In this document: positions 25,108 to 33,590 of the stretch, piece by piece
How the letters are laid out: the number at the start of each line of letters is the position of its first letter
Position numbering within the stretch: position 1 is the first letter of the stretch
From: an uncultured Prevotellaceae bacterium
GTDB taxonomy: Bacteria; Bacteroidota; Bacteroidia; Bacteroidales; Bacteroidaceae
NCBI GenBank assembly: GCA_902778535.1
Contig: CACYYG010000005.1
Location: 89,883 to 153,882 of the forward strand
Direction of reading: 5' to 3'
DNA length: 64,000 nt
Notes under the pieces: model-generated
Seen by the model: only the letters and a program-made list of their open reading frames with translations
Databases searched by the model: none
Told to the model about the DNA's origin: nothing
Made by a program: the position numbers and the translations under genes

Positions 25108-27294
25108 ATGAAACCTAAACAACTAATTCCGTGTTTGCTTGCCCTATTGGGAAGCATCACTGCACACGCCTATGACATCGAGATGAATGGCGTGTATTAC
25201 AACATTACCAATTCCACTGCAAGGACCCTTGAGGTGACGTTTGTAGAACAAGGCGAAGGCAATGCCGACTTCTATTACGGCAGCGTCATTATCCCTAAGC
25301 GCATCTCCAAAAACGGTATTACCTACACTGTGACCAGCATCGGCAATTCTGCTTTCTATCTCTGCTCCGGCCTGACCTCGCTGACCATCCCCGAGGGCGT
25401 GACCAGCATCGGCAGTTCTGCTTTCTATAATTGCTCCGGTCTGACATCGCTGACCATCCCCGATGGCGTGATCAGCATCGGCAATTATGCTTTCATGGGT
25501 TGCTCTGGCCTGACATCGCTGACCATCCCCGAGGGCGTGACCAGCATCGGCGATTATGCTTTCTCTTATTGCTCCGGCCTGACCTCGCTGACCATCCCCG
25601 AGGGCGTCACCAGCATAGGCGATTTTACTTTCTTTTTGTGCTCCGGCCTGACCTCGCTGACCATCCCCGAGGGCGTGACCAGCATCGGCGCACAAGCTTT
25701 CTCTTATTGCTCCAGCCTGACCTCGCTGACCATCCCCGAGGGCGTGACCAGCATTGGTAATGGTGCTTTCTATAATTGCCGCGGCCTGACATCGCTGACC
25801 ATCCCCGAGGGCGTGACCAGCATCAGCGTACAAGCTTTCTATGAATGCTCCGGCCTGACATCGCTGACCATCCCCGAGGGCGTGACCAGCATCGGCGGTC
25901 AGGCTTTCTGGGGTTGCTCCGGCCTGACATCCCTGACCATCCCCGAGGGTGTGACCAGCATAGGCGAGTCTGCTTTCTGTGGTTGCTACGTCCTGACATC
26001 GCTGACCATCCCCGATGGCGTGACCAGCATTGGAGATAGGGCTTTCCGTGATTGCTCTGGCCTGACCTCCCTGACCATCCCCGAGGGTGTGACCAGCATT
26101 GGTAATGAAACTTTCGCTGGTTGCTATGGCCTGACATCGCTGACCATCCCCGAGGGCGTGACCAGCATCGGCGATGGAGCTTTCTCTAGTTGCTCCGGCC
26201 TGACATCCCTGACCATCCCCGAGAGCGTGACCAGCATCGGCGAGAGTGCTTTCTCTCGTTGCTACGGCCTGACATCCCTGACCATCCCCGATGGCGTGAC
26301 CAGCATCGGCGAGAGTGCTTTCTCTCGTTGCCGCGGCCTGACCTCGCTGACCATCCCCGATGGCGTGACCAGCATCGGCAATTATGCTTTCTCTTATTGC
26401 TTCGGCCTGACATCGCTGACCATCCCCGAGGGCGTGACCAGCATCGGCATAGAAGCTTTCAACGGCTGCTCCAGCCTGACATCAGTATATGTTAAAATGG
26501 AAACACCACCATCGATTACCGCAGACGTATTCAGCAATCGCGCAAACGCTACACTCTATGTCCCCCACAACTCCATTGCTCTATACTCGAATGCCGCATA
26601 CTGGAGTGAGTTCAAGCTGATTCGCGACTTCCCCAACTGGCTGGGTGGCGAAGACGTGAACTGCATAGCAGGCAACAAGGTGACCATGCCCGTGATACTG
26701 GAGAACGAAGACCAGATTGCTGCCCTTCAGTTCAACGTTATATTGCCCGAGGGCATGGCCCTGACAAAGGTGAACACCACTAATCGCTCGACAGCCTTTG
26801 GAGCCAGCTTTGCCAAGGAGAGTGAGGGTGTATATACTGTGCTGATGTTCCAGAAGGTGATAAGCAGCGAAATAGTCACCATCAGCGGCAACGAAGGTGC
26901 TGTGCTGAGCCTGGTGCTGGAGTCGGACGAGAACATGGAACTTGGCGACTACACCGTAGGCTTCTCGGGCACCGTGCTGACCAAAGACGACGGCATCAAC
27001 GTGAACACCATCGACAATACATCGACCATCCACATCGTTGATCCTGAACCCGGCGATGCCAACCGCGACGGCAAGGTGAACGTGGCCGACATCGTGGCCG
27101 TGGCCAACTACATCCTGCACAACCCGCCCGCAAACTTCTGCTTCGAGACAGCCAACGTGAGCGTGAACGGCGACAACATCATCAACGTGGCCGACATCGT
27201 GGCCATCGCCAACATGATTATCAATGCTTCCCTGCAGGAGCAGTCAAACGCCAGGCTGGCCGCCGATATCGAACAAGGTCCTACTCCACAATGA
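25108..27294 (+). CDS. BspA-type leucine-rich-repeat protein with cohesin-like and dockerin-like domains
   Basis: 728 residues. After a signal peptide (MKPKQLIPCLLALLGSITAHA) come about 17 BspA-type LRRs of 23 residues, 16 with the core LTSLTIPxGVTSIG (about 75-460). These form a surface-exposed solenoid used by Bacteroidales and Treponema for adhesion. A beta-sandwich segment (VTMPVILENEDQIAALQFNV ... about 520-640) resembles cohesin-type domains. The end has two dockerin type I-like calcium loops, GDANRDGKVNVADIVAVANY and NGDNIINVADIVAIANM (about 650-705). DNA identity between repeats is very high, so copy number probably varies between strains. No CxxC or catalytic motif seen. Confidence 0.88.
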   Translation: MKPKQLIPCLLALLGSITAHAYDIEMNGVYYNITNSTARTLEVTFVEQGEGNADFYYGSVIIPKRISKNGITYTVTSIGNSAFYLCSGLTSLTIPEGVTSIGSSAFYNCSGLTSLTIPDGVISIGNYAFMGCSGLTSLTIPEGVTSIGDYAFSYCSGLTSLTIPEGVTSIGDFTFFLCSGLTSLTIPEGVTSIGAQAFSYCSSLTSLTIPEGVTSIGNGAFYNCRGLTSLTIPEGVTSISVQAFYECSGLTSLTIPEGVTSIGGQAFWGCSGLTSLTIPEGVTSIGESAFCGCYVLTSLTIPDGVTSIGDRAFRDCSGLTSLTIPEGVTSIGNETFAGCYGLTSLTIPEGVTSIGDGAFSSCSGLTSLTIPESVTSIGESAFSRCYGLTSLTIPDGVTSIGESAFSRCRGLTSLTIPDGVTSIGNYAFSYCFGLTSLTIPEGVTSIGIEAFNGCSSLTSVYVKMETPPSITADVFSNRANATLYVPHNSIALYSNAAYWSEFKLIRDFPNWLGGEDVNCIAGNKVTMPVILENEDQIAALQFNVILPEGMALTKVNTTNRSTAFGASFAKESEGVYTVLMFQKVISSEIVTISGNEGAVLSLVLESDENMELGDYTVGFSGTVLTKDDGINVNTIDNTSTIHIVDPEPGDANRDGKVNVADIVAVANYILHNPPANFCFETANVSVNGDNIINVADIVAIANMIINASLQEQSNARLAADIEQGPTPQ
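25325..26490 (+). repeat. 69-bp tandem LRR-coding repeats (about 16)
   Basis: Tandem 69-base units share a core such as CTGACCATCCCCGAGGGCGT; variation is concentrated at the codons after GVTSIG and around the Cys. All units keep the frame. Confidence 0.9.
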
Positions 27295-27349
27295 TACGCC
27301 AGCACAGCTGCAGAATACATTACCTACATAATAAACCGAATCAACAAAA

Positions 27350-28594
27350 ATGAAGAAAACAGTTTTATTTGCCATTTCCCTGCTAACAAGCCTGGGAAGC
27401 ATGGCCGAAGACAATCTCGCAGTCGAGAACGTCACCATCCCGCAGGGTGGCACCGCCGTGATAGCAGTGAACCTGAACAATCCTGACGTGGCCTACGCCG
27501 CCTTCCAGTTCCGCCTGACCACGGCAACGGGTATTGCGGTGGCCAGGGACGCAAGCGACAAGTTCCTGGTAGAGAAGGGCAGCCGTATCAACACGAGCGC
27601 CTTCGACGACTTCTCCATCACCACCACCGCCGTCAACGCAACGACCTACGACCTGCTGGCCTGGCAGCTGCAGACGACCGCATTCCCGGGCACCAGCGGA
27701 ACCATTGTGAACATCACGCTGCAGGCCGACGCCTCGCTGGCCCCTGGCTCAACTCGCCAGTGCACGCTGTCGGATGTGCAGCTGTCAGACACGGAATCGA
27801 ACAGCTATGACCTGTCCGACGTCAGCTTCACCGTCACCATCGGCGAGCAGGAGGACGGGCGCCTTAAATTCGATGAGAACTCCACGTCACTGCCCGCCTA
27901 CACAGCAGGTGAAAAGGCTGATGTGACGATGAAGCGCACCATCAATGCCGACGATTGGAGTACTATCGTCCTTCCTTTCACCTTGCCCAAGGCTAAAGCT
28001 GAAGCCGTCTTTGGCAGCGATGCTGAATACTACAAGTTTAGTAGCTATGAGACCACCGTTGACGTGGAAGGCGACTTGAAGCCAACTGCTATCAAGATAA
28101 ACTTCACGAAGTATGAGCTAGCCAATGCCCTGTCGGCCATTGCCGGTGGTCAGCCATACTTGATAAAGACGAAGAAAAACATTACCGAGATCCGTGCTGA
28201 CGATGTGAAGCTGGTCGGAGCCGTCACCCCGACCACGGGCAAAGACGTCATGTATGAGGATGTGCTGGAAGGAAAGTTCACTGGTACCTTCGTGAAGACC
28301 ACCATTCCTGCCAATGGGTTGTTCATCAGCGATAACAAGTTTTGGTACTCGAGTGGCAGCACCAATGTGAAGGCCTTCCGTGCCTGGTTTGAATTAGATG
28401 CTGTGTTGGACCAGACTATAGAACTATCGAGGATTATCATGAACTTCGACGACGGAGAACCCACGGGCATCCAAACCAATAACCGTGATACAATAACCAA
28501 CGACCGTTACTACGACCTGCAGGGCCGCAGCGTTCAGACACCTGCAAGGAAGGGCCTGTACATCAATAACGGAAAGAAGGTGGTTGTTAAGTAA
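27350..28594 (+). CDS. Secreted protein with N-terminal cohesin-like domain and sorting-type tail
   Basis: 414 residues with a signal peptide (to about GSMA). Residues ~22-165 (VENVTIPQGGTAVIAVNLNN ... AFQFRLTTATGI) resemble a cohesin-like sandwich, similar in style to the middle domain of the preceding protein. The centre (INADDWSTIVLPFTLPKAKA) is a beta-rich region common in Prevotella secreted proteins. The C-terminus (YYDLQGRSVQTPARKGLYI, then NNGKKVVVK) is a short tail shared with the amylase at 46831 and probably a T9SS-type sorting or anchoring end. Five in-frame heptads (28477-28511) precede that tail. It probably forms an operon with the BspA-like gene 55 bases upstream. Confidence 0.75.
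   Translation: MKKTVLFAISLLTSLGSMAEDNLAVENVTIPQGGTAVIAVNLNNPDVAYAAFQFRLTTATGIAVARDASDKFLVEKGSRINTSAFDDFSITTTAVNATTYDLLAWQLQTTAFPGTSGTIVNITLQADASLAPGSTRQCTLSDVQLSDTESNSYDLSDVSFTVTIGEQEDGRLKFDENSTSLPAYTAGEKADVTMKRTINADDWSTIVLPFTLPKAKAEAVFGSDAEYYKFSSYETTVDVEGDLKPTAIKINFTKYELANALSAIAGGQPYLIKTKKNITEIRADDVKLVGAVTPTTGKDVMYEDVLEGKFTGTFVKTTIPANGLFISDNKFWYSSGSTNVKAFRAWFELDAVLDQTIELSRIIMNFDDGEPTGIQTNNRDTITNDRYYDLQGRSVQTPARKGLYINNGKKVVVK
28477..28511. repeat. Five in-frame heptads before the C-terminal tail
   Basis: CAATAAC, CGTGATA, CAATAAC, CAACGAC, CGTTACT: the same unit family and the same position, before YYDLQGR, as the array in porU copy 2. Confidence 0.8.
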
Positions 28595-28696
28595 AATATT
28601 TATGGCGGTGTTGATGAGGATGGCGAACTGGATCCCGCTTCGCGCCGTCGTCGCGACGTGTGGGACGACGAGGAAGAAGAAGAGCTCGTCAAATAG
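28595..28696 (+). pseudogene. Remnant of a gene 3' end
   Basis: Directly after the previous stop codon, in the same frame, about 32 codons read YGGVDEDGELDPASRRRR and then DVWDDEEEEELVK, ending at TAG 28694-28696, with a terminator close behind. The acidic tail looks like the true C-terminus of some protein whose body is absent here. I do not recognise the parent gene. Confidence 0.4.
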
Positions 28697-28707
28697 ACGA
28701 AAGACAG

Positions 28708-28740
28708 ATCTCCGAATCGCATGGCGGTTCGGAGATTTGT
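28708..28740 (+). terminator. Terminator after the gene remnant
   Basis: ATCTCCGAA (28708-28716) pairs perfectly with TTCGGAGAT (28728-28736) around an 11-base loop, followed by TTGTTTG. Confidence 0.75.
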
Positions 28741-28809
28741 TTGTGACGCTTATCGATGTGCCGAAGATTTGTTTTTATCCAAATCGGATAATCTTTTTTT
28801 GGATATTGT

Positions 28810-28840
28810 TTTGCCGATTGAAAAAAATACAGTATCTTTG
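28810..28840 (+). promoter_or_regulatory. Promoter of the AAA ATPase gene
   Basis: TTTG (ending 28813) and TATCTTTG (28833-28840) are about 19-20 bases apart. The very short distance to the first ATG (28852) makes an internal ATG at 28861 or 28864 the more likely start. Confidence 0.65.
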
Positions 28841-28860
28841 CGCGCAACAAGATGCGTTTT

Positions 28861-29976
28861 ATGATGATTGAGAATCCTTTTATTACCTATGGGTATGAGT
28901 CGGCTGACTATTTCTGCGACCGCAAGCAAGAGACTCATGAGTTAATCACTATGCTGACTAACGGCAATCATGCGGCTCTGATTTCTCCACGTCGTATGGG
29001 AAAAACTGGTCTGATTCATCATTGTTTTGCACAAAAAGAGATTCAAGAGCGATACTATACCTTCCTCGTTGATATTTATGCCACGAAGAATCTGCAGGAT
29101 ATGGTTTATCGCATGGGGCATGGCATCGTGAATCGCCTGAAGTCACGCGGACAGTCGGCTGTAGATGGCTTCCTGCGCTTTGTGACATCACTCCGCACGG
29201 GTATATCCTTCGATGGGCAGGGCAATGCCAGTTGGAATCTGGGTATAGGTGACATTAAATCGCCCAATTTCACGCTGGAAGAGATCTTCAATTACCTGAA
29301 GGCTGCCGACAGGAGATGTATCGTCGCTATTGACGAATTTCAGGCAGTTGGTGGCTATCCAGAGCAAAATGTGGAGGAACTGATGCGAACCTACGTACAG
29401 GACTGTCGCAATGCTGTATTCATATTCTCTGGTTCACAGAAGAGTATGATGAGCGAGATGTTCTCATCGCCGGCAAGGCCCTTCTATCAAAGCGTTTCCC
29501 TAATGTTCTTAAAGCCTGTGGCTCTGCAGGAATATGAGACGTTTGCCAAGAAACATTTCGAAAAGGCAGGTAAAGAAATAGCAGATGGGGTGGTGAGCGC
29601 TATCTACGAACGGTTTGATGGTACGACGTGGTATCTACAGAAAGTACTCAACCAGCTGTTCGCCACAAAAGACAACGTAGATTTAGGCGACGAAGAAAGA
29701 GCTGTGAGGCAGATTGTTAACCAGAATGAAGATGCTTATAAAGACCTGCTCTATCAGTTGACTGCCCGTCAGCGCGATCTGCTTGTTGCCGTCAGTCGTG
29801 AAGGCAAGGCCAAGCAGATTACAGGTGCGGCATTTGTCAAACGATATAATCTCTCTTCTGCTAGCAGCGTTCAGAAATCTGCTCAGACACTCATGGAAAA
29901 GCAGCTGCTAACCCACCATCAAGGTGTATATGAGGTCTATGACAAGTTTATGGCCTTGTGGCTTCGCGAGTCATAG
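28861..29976 (+). CDS. AAA+ ATPase of the archaeal ATPase_2 type
   Basis: 371 residues from ATG 28861 (MMIENPFITYGYESADYF). The ATG at 28852 is too close to the promoter to have a normal leader. The P-loop is SPRRMGKTGL and Walker B is CIVAIDEFQAV, followed by the sensor segment FIFSGSQKSMMSEMF. The C-terminal half has a winged-helix look (YNLSSASSVQKSAQTLMEK). This family (also described as STAND-like or archaeal ATPase) is abundant in Bacteroidales as stand-alone genes; its role is unknown, with suggestions ranging from defence to regulation. It has its own promoter and no obvious partner here. Confidence 0.85.
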   Translation: MMIENPFITYGYESADYFCDRKQETHELITMLTNGNHAALISPRRMGKTGLIHHCFAQKEIQERYYTFLVDIYATKNLQDMVYRMGHGIVNRLKSRGQSAVDGFLRFVTSLRTGISFDGQGNASWNLGIGDIKSPNFTLEEIFNYLKAADRRCIVAIDEFQAVGGYPEQNVEELMRTYVQDCRNAVFIFSGSQKSMMSEMFSSPARPFYQSVSLMFLKPVALQEYETFAKKHFEKAGKEIADGVVSAIYERFDGTTWYLQKVLNQLFATKDNVDLGDEERAVRQIVNQNEDAYKDLLYQLTARQRDLLVAVSREGKAKQITGAAFVKRYNLSSASSVQKSAQTLMEKQLLTHHQGVYEVYDKFMALWLRES

Positions 29977-30074
29977 TCTCCAGACACGACTGAACGATCA
30001 TCAGGTCATACGCGTGACCACGCGATACGGAACGCGAAACGTTTGTTTGACATTGTCAAGTTTTTAAGGTTTTA

Positions 30075-30106
30075 TTTGGAAGTTTCATGGAAAGTCACTA
30101 TCTTTG
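30075..30106 (+). promoter_or_regulatory. Promoter of ispF
   Basis: TTTG (30075-30078) and TATCTTTG (30099-30106) with a 20-base spacer. Confidence 0.7.
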
Positions 30107-30134
30107 CGTCTGAATCAAAAAAGATGCCAAGATG

Positions 30135-30614
30135 ATGAGAGTTGGATTCGGATTTGACGTTCACCGCCTCGTGGAGGGACGTGAGTTGTGGATGGGCGGA
30201 ATTTTAATTCCATACGAGAAGGGGCTATTGGGACACAGCGATGCCGACGTGTTGATTCACGCCATCTGCGATGCCCTTTTAGGTGCTGCAAACATGCGCG
30301 ACATCGGCTATCATTTCCCCGACACCAGCGATGAAACGCTGGGCATGGACAGTAAGATTATCCTGAAGAAAACCATTGAACTGATAGCATCTAAAGGCTA
30401 TGTTCTTGGAAATATTGACGCTACTATTTGTGCCGAGAAGCCGAAGATGAATCCGCACATTCCGCAGATGCAGCAGACAATGGCCAACGTCATCGGCTGC
30501 GACCCCGACCAGATTTCCATCAAGGCCACGACAACTGAGAGGCTGGGCTTCACCGGCCGACAGGAAGGCATCAGCGCCTATGCCACCGTACTTTTGGAGC
30601 ATCCCGGTAGATAA
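30135..30614 (+). CDS. ispF: 2-C-methyl-D-erythritol 2,4-cyclodiphosphate synthase
   Basis: Catalyses ring closure in the MEP isoprenoid pathway, in the cytoplasm. 159 residues, the normal size. The start RVGFGFDVHRLVEGR gives the metal ligands Asp and His of the DVH motif; GHSDADVLIHAICDALLGA and the C-terminal KATTTERLGFTGRQEGI are diagnostic. An ATG one codon upstream (30132) is equally possible. The upstream region 29977-30074 holds short GC-rich dyads but no gene. The STAS-kinase gene follows 42 bases downstream. Confidence 0.95.
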   Translation: MRVGFGFDVHRLVEGRELWMGGILIPYEKGLLGHSDADVLIHAICDALLGAANMRDIGYHFPDTSDETLGMDSKIILKKTIELIASKGYVLGNIDATICAEKPKMNPHIPQMQQTMANVIGCDPDQISIKATTTERLGFTGRQEGISAYATVLLEHPGR

Positions 30615-30656
30615 ACGATACAGTATGCTAACCTAACCTGATAAAAACTAAAAACG

Positions 30657-31865
30657 ATGAAAACTACTGTACGAAATAATGACAACGAGGTGATAATCAG
30701 CCTTGCTGGACGCTTAGACACTTCCGTCTCGGCCGAGACCAATATCGAAATTAGCCGAGAGCTTGAAAAGAGGGAGCCAATAGGCCGGCTAACCTGCGAT
30801 GCCTCCCAGCTGGAGTATATCTCAAGTTCTGGTCTGCGTATTCTTCTGTCGCTCGCAAAGCGCTACAAGGACTTCCGTGTGGTCAATGTCATTCCTCAGG
30901 TCTATGGAGTACTTGAAACTACAGGCTTTACGAAAATTATGACCGTTGAGCGGGCCTTGCGCAGGCTGAGCATCGAGGGCTGTCAGCTCATCGGCATTGG
31001 CGGCGTGGGCGAGGTGTACAGGCTCGATGGCGACACCATCATCAAGGTGTTCCGACCCGGAACGACGATGGAGGAGGTGCGCCGCGAGATTACCATGTCG
31101 AAGGAGGCGTTTGTGCTGGGTATGCCCACGGCTATTTCTTTCGATGTGGTGACGGTACAGTCGAAAGAAGGCGAGGAGTGCTTCGGTCTGGTGTATGAGC
31201 TGCTGAAGGCTGAGACGCTAAGCAGCGTGGTGAAGCACCATCCTGAACAGGTGGATTACTATGCCCGACAATATGCTGGTTTGTTCCGGCAGATGCACGA
31301 CATTGAGGTGCCCAAGGACGGCAATGTGCCATCGGCCATAGAGCGTGAGCGGCAGCAGGTGAAACACATCGCTCGCTATTTCCCGCAGCAGAGCATCGAC
31401 ATGCTGCTGAATATCGTCGACAGCATACCCGAGGGTAACCGCCTGCTTCACCTTGATCTTCAGACGAAGAACGCTATGGTACAGGGCGATGAGATGATGC
31501 TAATAGACATGGGCGAGGTGGGCTACGGACATCCGATGCTAGACCTGGGACACGCCTATTCTTCTATGGTGAGCTTCGTGGGCGACTACGAACATACTAT
31601 CGGTATGTCGCGTGAGCTGGGCCTGCGCATGTGGAACCTCGCTATCGACTACTACTTCGAGGGTCTGCCTGCCGATGTAGTGGCTCTGCGTAAGAAGCAG
31701 ATTGAGGTGGTGTCATGCGTGAGGAATTTCAGCTGGCTCTCGCTGTCTGACTCCTTTCCTGAAGCAGTTATCAAAGAATGTCAGGCTCTTTTCAATGAGC
31801 GCGTAGCCAGTCGCTATGACTACATCATGGATGTCTGTAAGACCTTCGGCAACTGGACTCTGTAA
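30657..31865 (+). CDS. STAS domain fused to an aminoglycoside-phosphotransferase-like kinase
   Basis: 402 residues. Residues 1-100 form a STAS (anti-sigma antagonist) domain with the usual phospho-site context LEYISSSGLRILL. From about 110 to the end is a protein-kinase-like phosphotransferase: a Gly-rich start (GIGGVGEVYRLDGDTIIKVF, Lys in IIKVF), catalytic loop LLHLDLQTKNAMV (Asp and Asn) and metal motif LIDMGEVGYGH. This matches the family described in annotation as Fibrobacter-type aminoglycoside phosphotransferase. I infer a signalling role (phosphorylating a partner or itself) rather than drug resistance. It ends at a strong hairpin. Confidence 0.82.
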   Translation: MKTTVRNNDNEVIISLAGRLDTSVSAETNIEISRELEKREPIGRLTCDASQLEYISSSGLRILLSLAKRYKDFRVVNVIPQVYGVLETTGFTKIMTVERALRRLSIEGCQLIGIGGVGEVYRLDGDTIIKVFRPGTTMEEVRREITMSKEAFVLGMPTAISFDVVTVQSKEGEECFGLVYELLKAETLSSVVKHHPEQVDYYARQYAGLFRQMHDIEVPKDGNVPSAIERERQQVKHIARYFPQQSIDMLLNIVDSIPEGNRLLHLDLQTKNAMVQGDEMMLIDMGEVGYGHPMLDLGHAYSSMVSFVGDYEHTIGMSRELGLRMWNLAIDYYFEGLPADVVALRKKQIEVVSCVRNFSWLSLSDSFPEAVIKECQALFNERVASRYDYIMDVCKTFGNWTL

Positions 31866-31904
31866 AAACCGGCTAAAACAGCCAACAACAAGAATCTTCA
31901 CAAA

Positions 31905-31931
31905 GGGGCGGCAGCGTGTACCTGCCGCCCC
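31905..31931. terminator. Bidirectional hairpin between convergent genes
   Basis: GGGGCGGCAG (31905-31914) pairs perfectly with CTGCCGCCCC (31922-31931) around CGTGTAC. T-rich bases follow mainly on the minus strand. It lies between the STAS-kinase gene and the minus-strand semiSWEET gene. Confidence 0.75.
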
Positions 31932-31964
31932 TTCGGGTAATAAAGTCAAAACCACGTATAGCGG

Positions 31965-32255
31965 CTACTCCTTCTTCTTGATGTAGTCGTTATAGACCTT
32001 GATGCTGAAGACAATGAGGCTGCACGTCGTGGTGATGAGATTAGTGATGAACAGTGCCCACAGCATGTCGGGTTTGTGCAGCAGACCCTGCAGCATGAAG
32101 CAGGCGCTGCCGATGCCCATCATCAGGAAGGTGGGCAGGGCGATGCCGTCGGTCTCGCGTGTGCGGATGGTGTGGATGGCCTGCGGCAGGTAGCCCAGAA
32201 TCATGGTGATGCTGGCCATCCAGCCGCAAATCTCATAAAAAGGAGTCTGTTCCAT
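31965..32255 (-). CDS. SemiSWEET / PQ-loop sugar transporter
   Basis: 96 residues with three membrane helices, the size of bacterial semiSWEETs that dimerise to form a sugar channel in the inner membrane. The PQ-loop motif is in helix 1 (MILGYLPQAIHTIRT). Helix 3 (MLWALFITNLITTTCSLIVF) carries the Asn typical of the substrate site. It starts 3 bases downstream of the MFS transporter stop, so it is the last gene of the lacI-MFS operon. It may provide passive glucose or disaccharide transfer, an inference from context. Confidence 0.88.
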   Translation of the reverse strand: MEQTPFYEICGWMASITMILGYLPQAIHTIRTRETDGIALPTFLMMGIGSACFMLQGLLHKPDMLWALFITNLITTTCSLIVFSIKVYNDYIKKKE

Positions 32256-32258
32256 AGT

Positions 32259-33563
32259 TTATGACTGTTTGTTTTTGATGGCAAAGACACAGGCTGAGCC
32301 TATGACAAGGAGTGTGCAGGCCACGAACATCATCGATGTCTGGGTGCTGCCCACAAGCTTGAAGACGAAGCCGCCACAGGCTGCTGCCACAATCTGAGGC
32401 AGGCAGATGGCGCAGTTGAACAGGCCGAGGTAGGCACCCATGTGGCCGTAGCCCTGCAGGGCATTGGTGACCAGCGTGAACGGACAGGCCAGCATGGCAG
32501 CCCAGGCACAGCCGATGAGCAGGAAGGGCAGAATCTGCAGGTACTGGTTGTGGCAGAAGGGCACGAGAGCAAAGCCCAGTGCACCGAGCATCAGACTGAG
32601 AGAGTAGGCTTTCTTCATGTCGGAGAAGCGTGCAATGACTACGGCCCAGGCCACACTGCCCATGGCCTGTATGGCATAGAGCACACCCGTCCAGTTGCGT
32701 GCCGTCTGGTAGGCCTCACTCTCGGGAACATCGGTGTCCCAAACGGTGAGCGACACGGCATCAACCACGTAGGACCACATGTAGAGGAAGGCTGCCCAGC
32801 AGAAGAACTGCACCAGCGACACACGCCAGAAGGCTTGCGGTGCATTGCGCAGCAGGGTGAGCCAGTTGGCCTTGCCCTCTTTCGTCTCGGGCTGCGGGTT
32901 GTACTCGGCATATTCCTTCGGCGGCCATTCTTTCACCTTCATCGTGGTGTAGAGCACGCAGAGCAGCAGAATGGCTGCACCGACGTAGAACGACCAGATG
33001 ACGCTGTCGGGCACCACGCCTTTCTCTGCCACATTCTTCACGCCAAGCCAGGTGAAGAGGAAGGGGAAGATGAAGCCTGCCACACTGCCGGCATTGCACA
33101 GGAACGACTGGATGCTGTAGGCCTTGCCTTTCTGCTTCTCGTTCACCATGTCGCCCACCATCATCTTGAAGGGCTGCATGGCCATGTTGATGCTGGTGTC
33201 GAGCAGCATCAGGGCAAAGAGGCCGAAGATGAGCGCCATGCTGACCGACATGCCGAAGGAGCCGCTGTTGGGCAGCAGGCACATCACGGCCACGGCGGCG
33301 AAGGCTCCGACAAACAGATAGGGGATGCGCCGGCCGAAGCGCGTCCACGTCTTGTCGCTCAGCGTTCCCACGATGGGCTGCACAATCATTCCCATCAGCG
33401 GGGGCAGGATCCAGAAGAAGCTCAGCGAGTGGGGGTCGGCACCAAGGGTGCGGAAGATGGATGAGATGTTAGCGCTTTGCAGTGCGTAGGCTATCTGCAC
33501 TCCAAAGAATCCGAAGCTCAGGTTCCAGAGCTTCCAAAACGACAAATCAGGTTTCTGTTTCAT
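32259..33563 (-). CDS. MFS (GPH/SLC45-type) sugar transporter, probably maltose/maltodextrin
   Basis: 434 residues from ATG 33563 (MKQKPDLSFWKLWNLSFGFF); the longer reading frame begins inside the repeat arm at 33591. Twelve membrane helices, with the intracellular loop LSDKTWTRFGRRIPYLFVGA, which is the family-type DxxxxRxGRR motif between helices 2 and 3. Related proteins in Bacteroidales carry maltose or sucrose across the inner membrane. Position in the lacI operon facing the sus genes supports a maltodextrin substrate. A GxxExxY element separates it from lacI. Confidence 0.88.
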   Translation of the reverse strand: MKQKPDLSFWKLWNLSFGFFGVQIAYALQSANISSIFRTLGADPHSLSFFWILPPLMGMIVQPIVGTLSDKTWTRFGRRIPYLFVGAFAAVAVMCLLPNSGSFGMSVSMALIFGLFALMLLDTSINMAMQPFKMMVGDMVNEKQKGKAYSIQSFLCNAGSVAGFIFPFLFTWLGVKNVAEKGVVPDSVIWSFYVGAAILLLCVLYTTMKVKEWPPKEYAEYNPQPETKEGKANWLTLLRNAPQAFWRVSLVQFFCWAAFLYMWSYVVDAVSLTVWDTDVPESEAYQTARNWTGVLYAIQAMGSVAWAVVIARFSDMKKAYSLSLMLGALGFALVPFCHNQYLQILPFLLIGCAWAAMLACPFTLVTNALQGYGHMGAYLGLFNCAICLPQIVAAACGGFVFKLVGSTQTSMMFVACTLLVIGSACVFAIKNKQS

Positions 33564-33590
33564 ATTTCTTAGGACTATTTTTTTTGTTTT

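Noticed and set aside
25144-25833. 229-aa minus-strand frame with repeated GHALGDGQRGQAG units
   Set aside because: It is the antisense reading of the LRR repeats; its periodicity comes from the plus-strand repeat.
25325-26490. Regular repeats with variable spacers, resembling a CRISPR array
   Set aside because: The 69-bp period is a whole number of codons and encodes BspA leucine-rich repeats in one long frame; no cas genes are near.
30034-30047. GCGAAACGTTTGTT upstream of ispF, about 62 bases before its -7 box
   Set aside because: Only 9 of 14 positions fit the operator palindrome, and ispF is a housekeeping gene.
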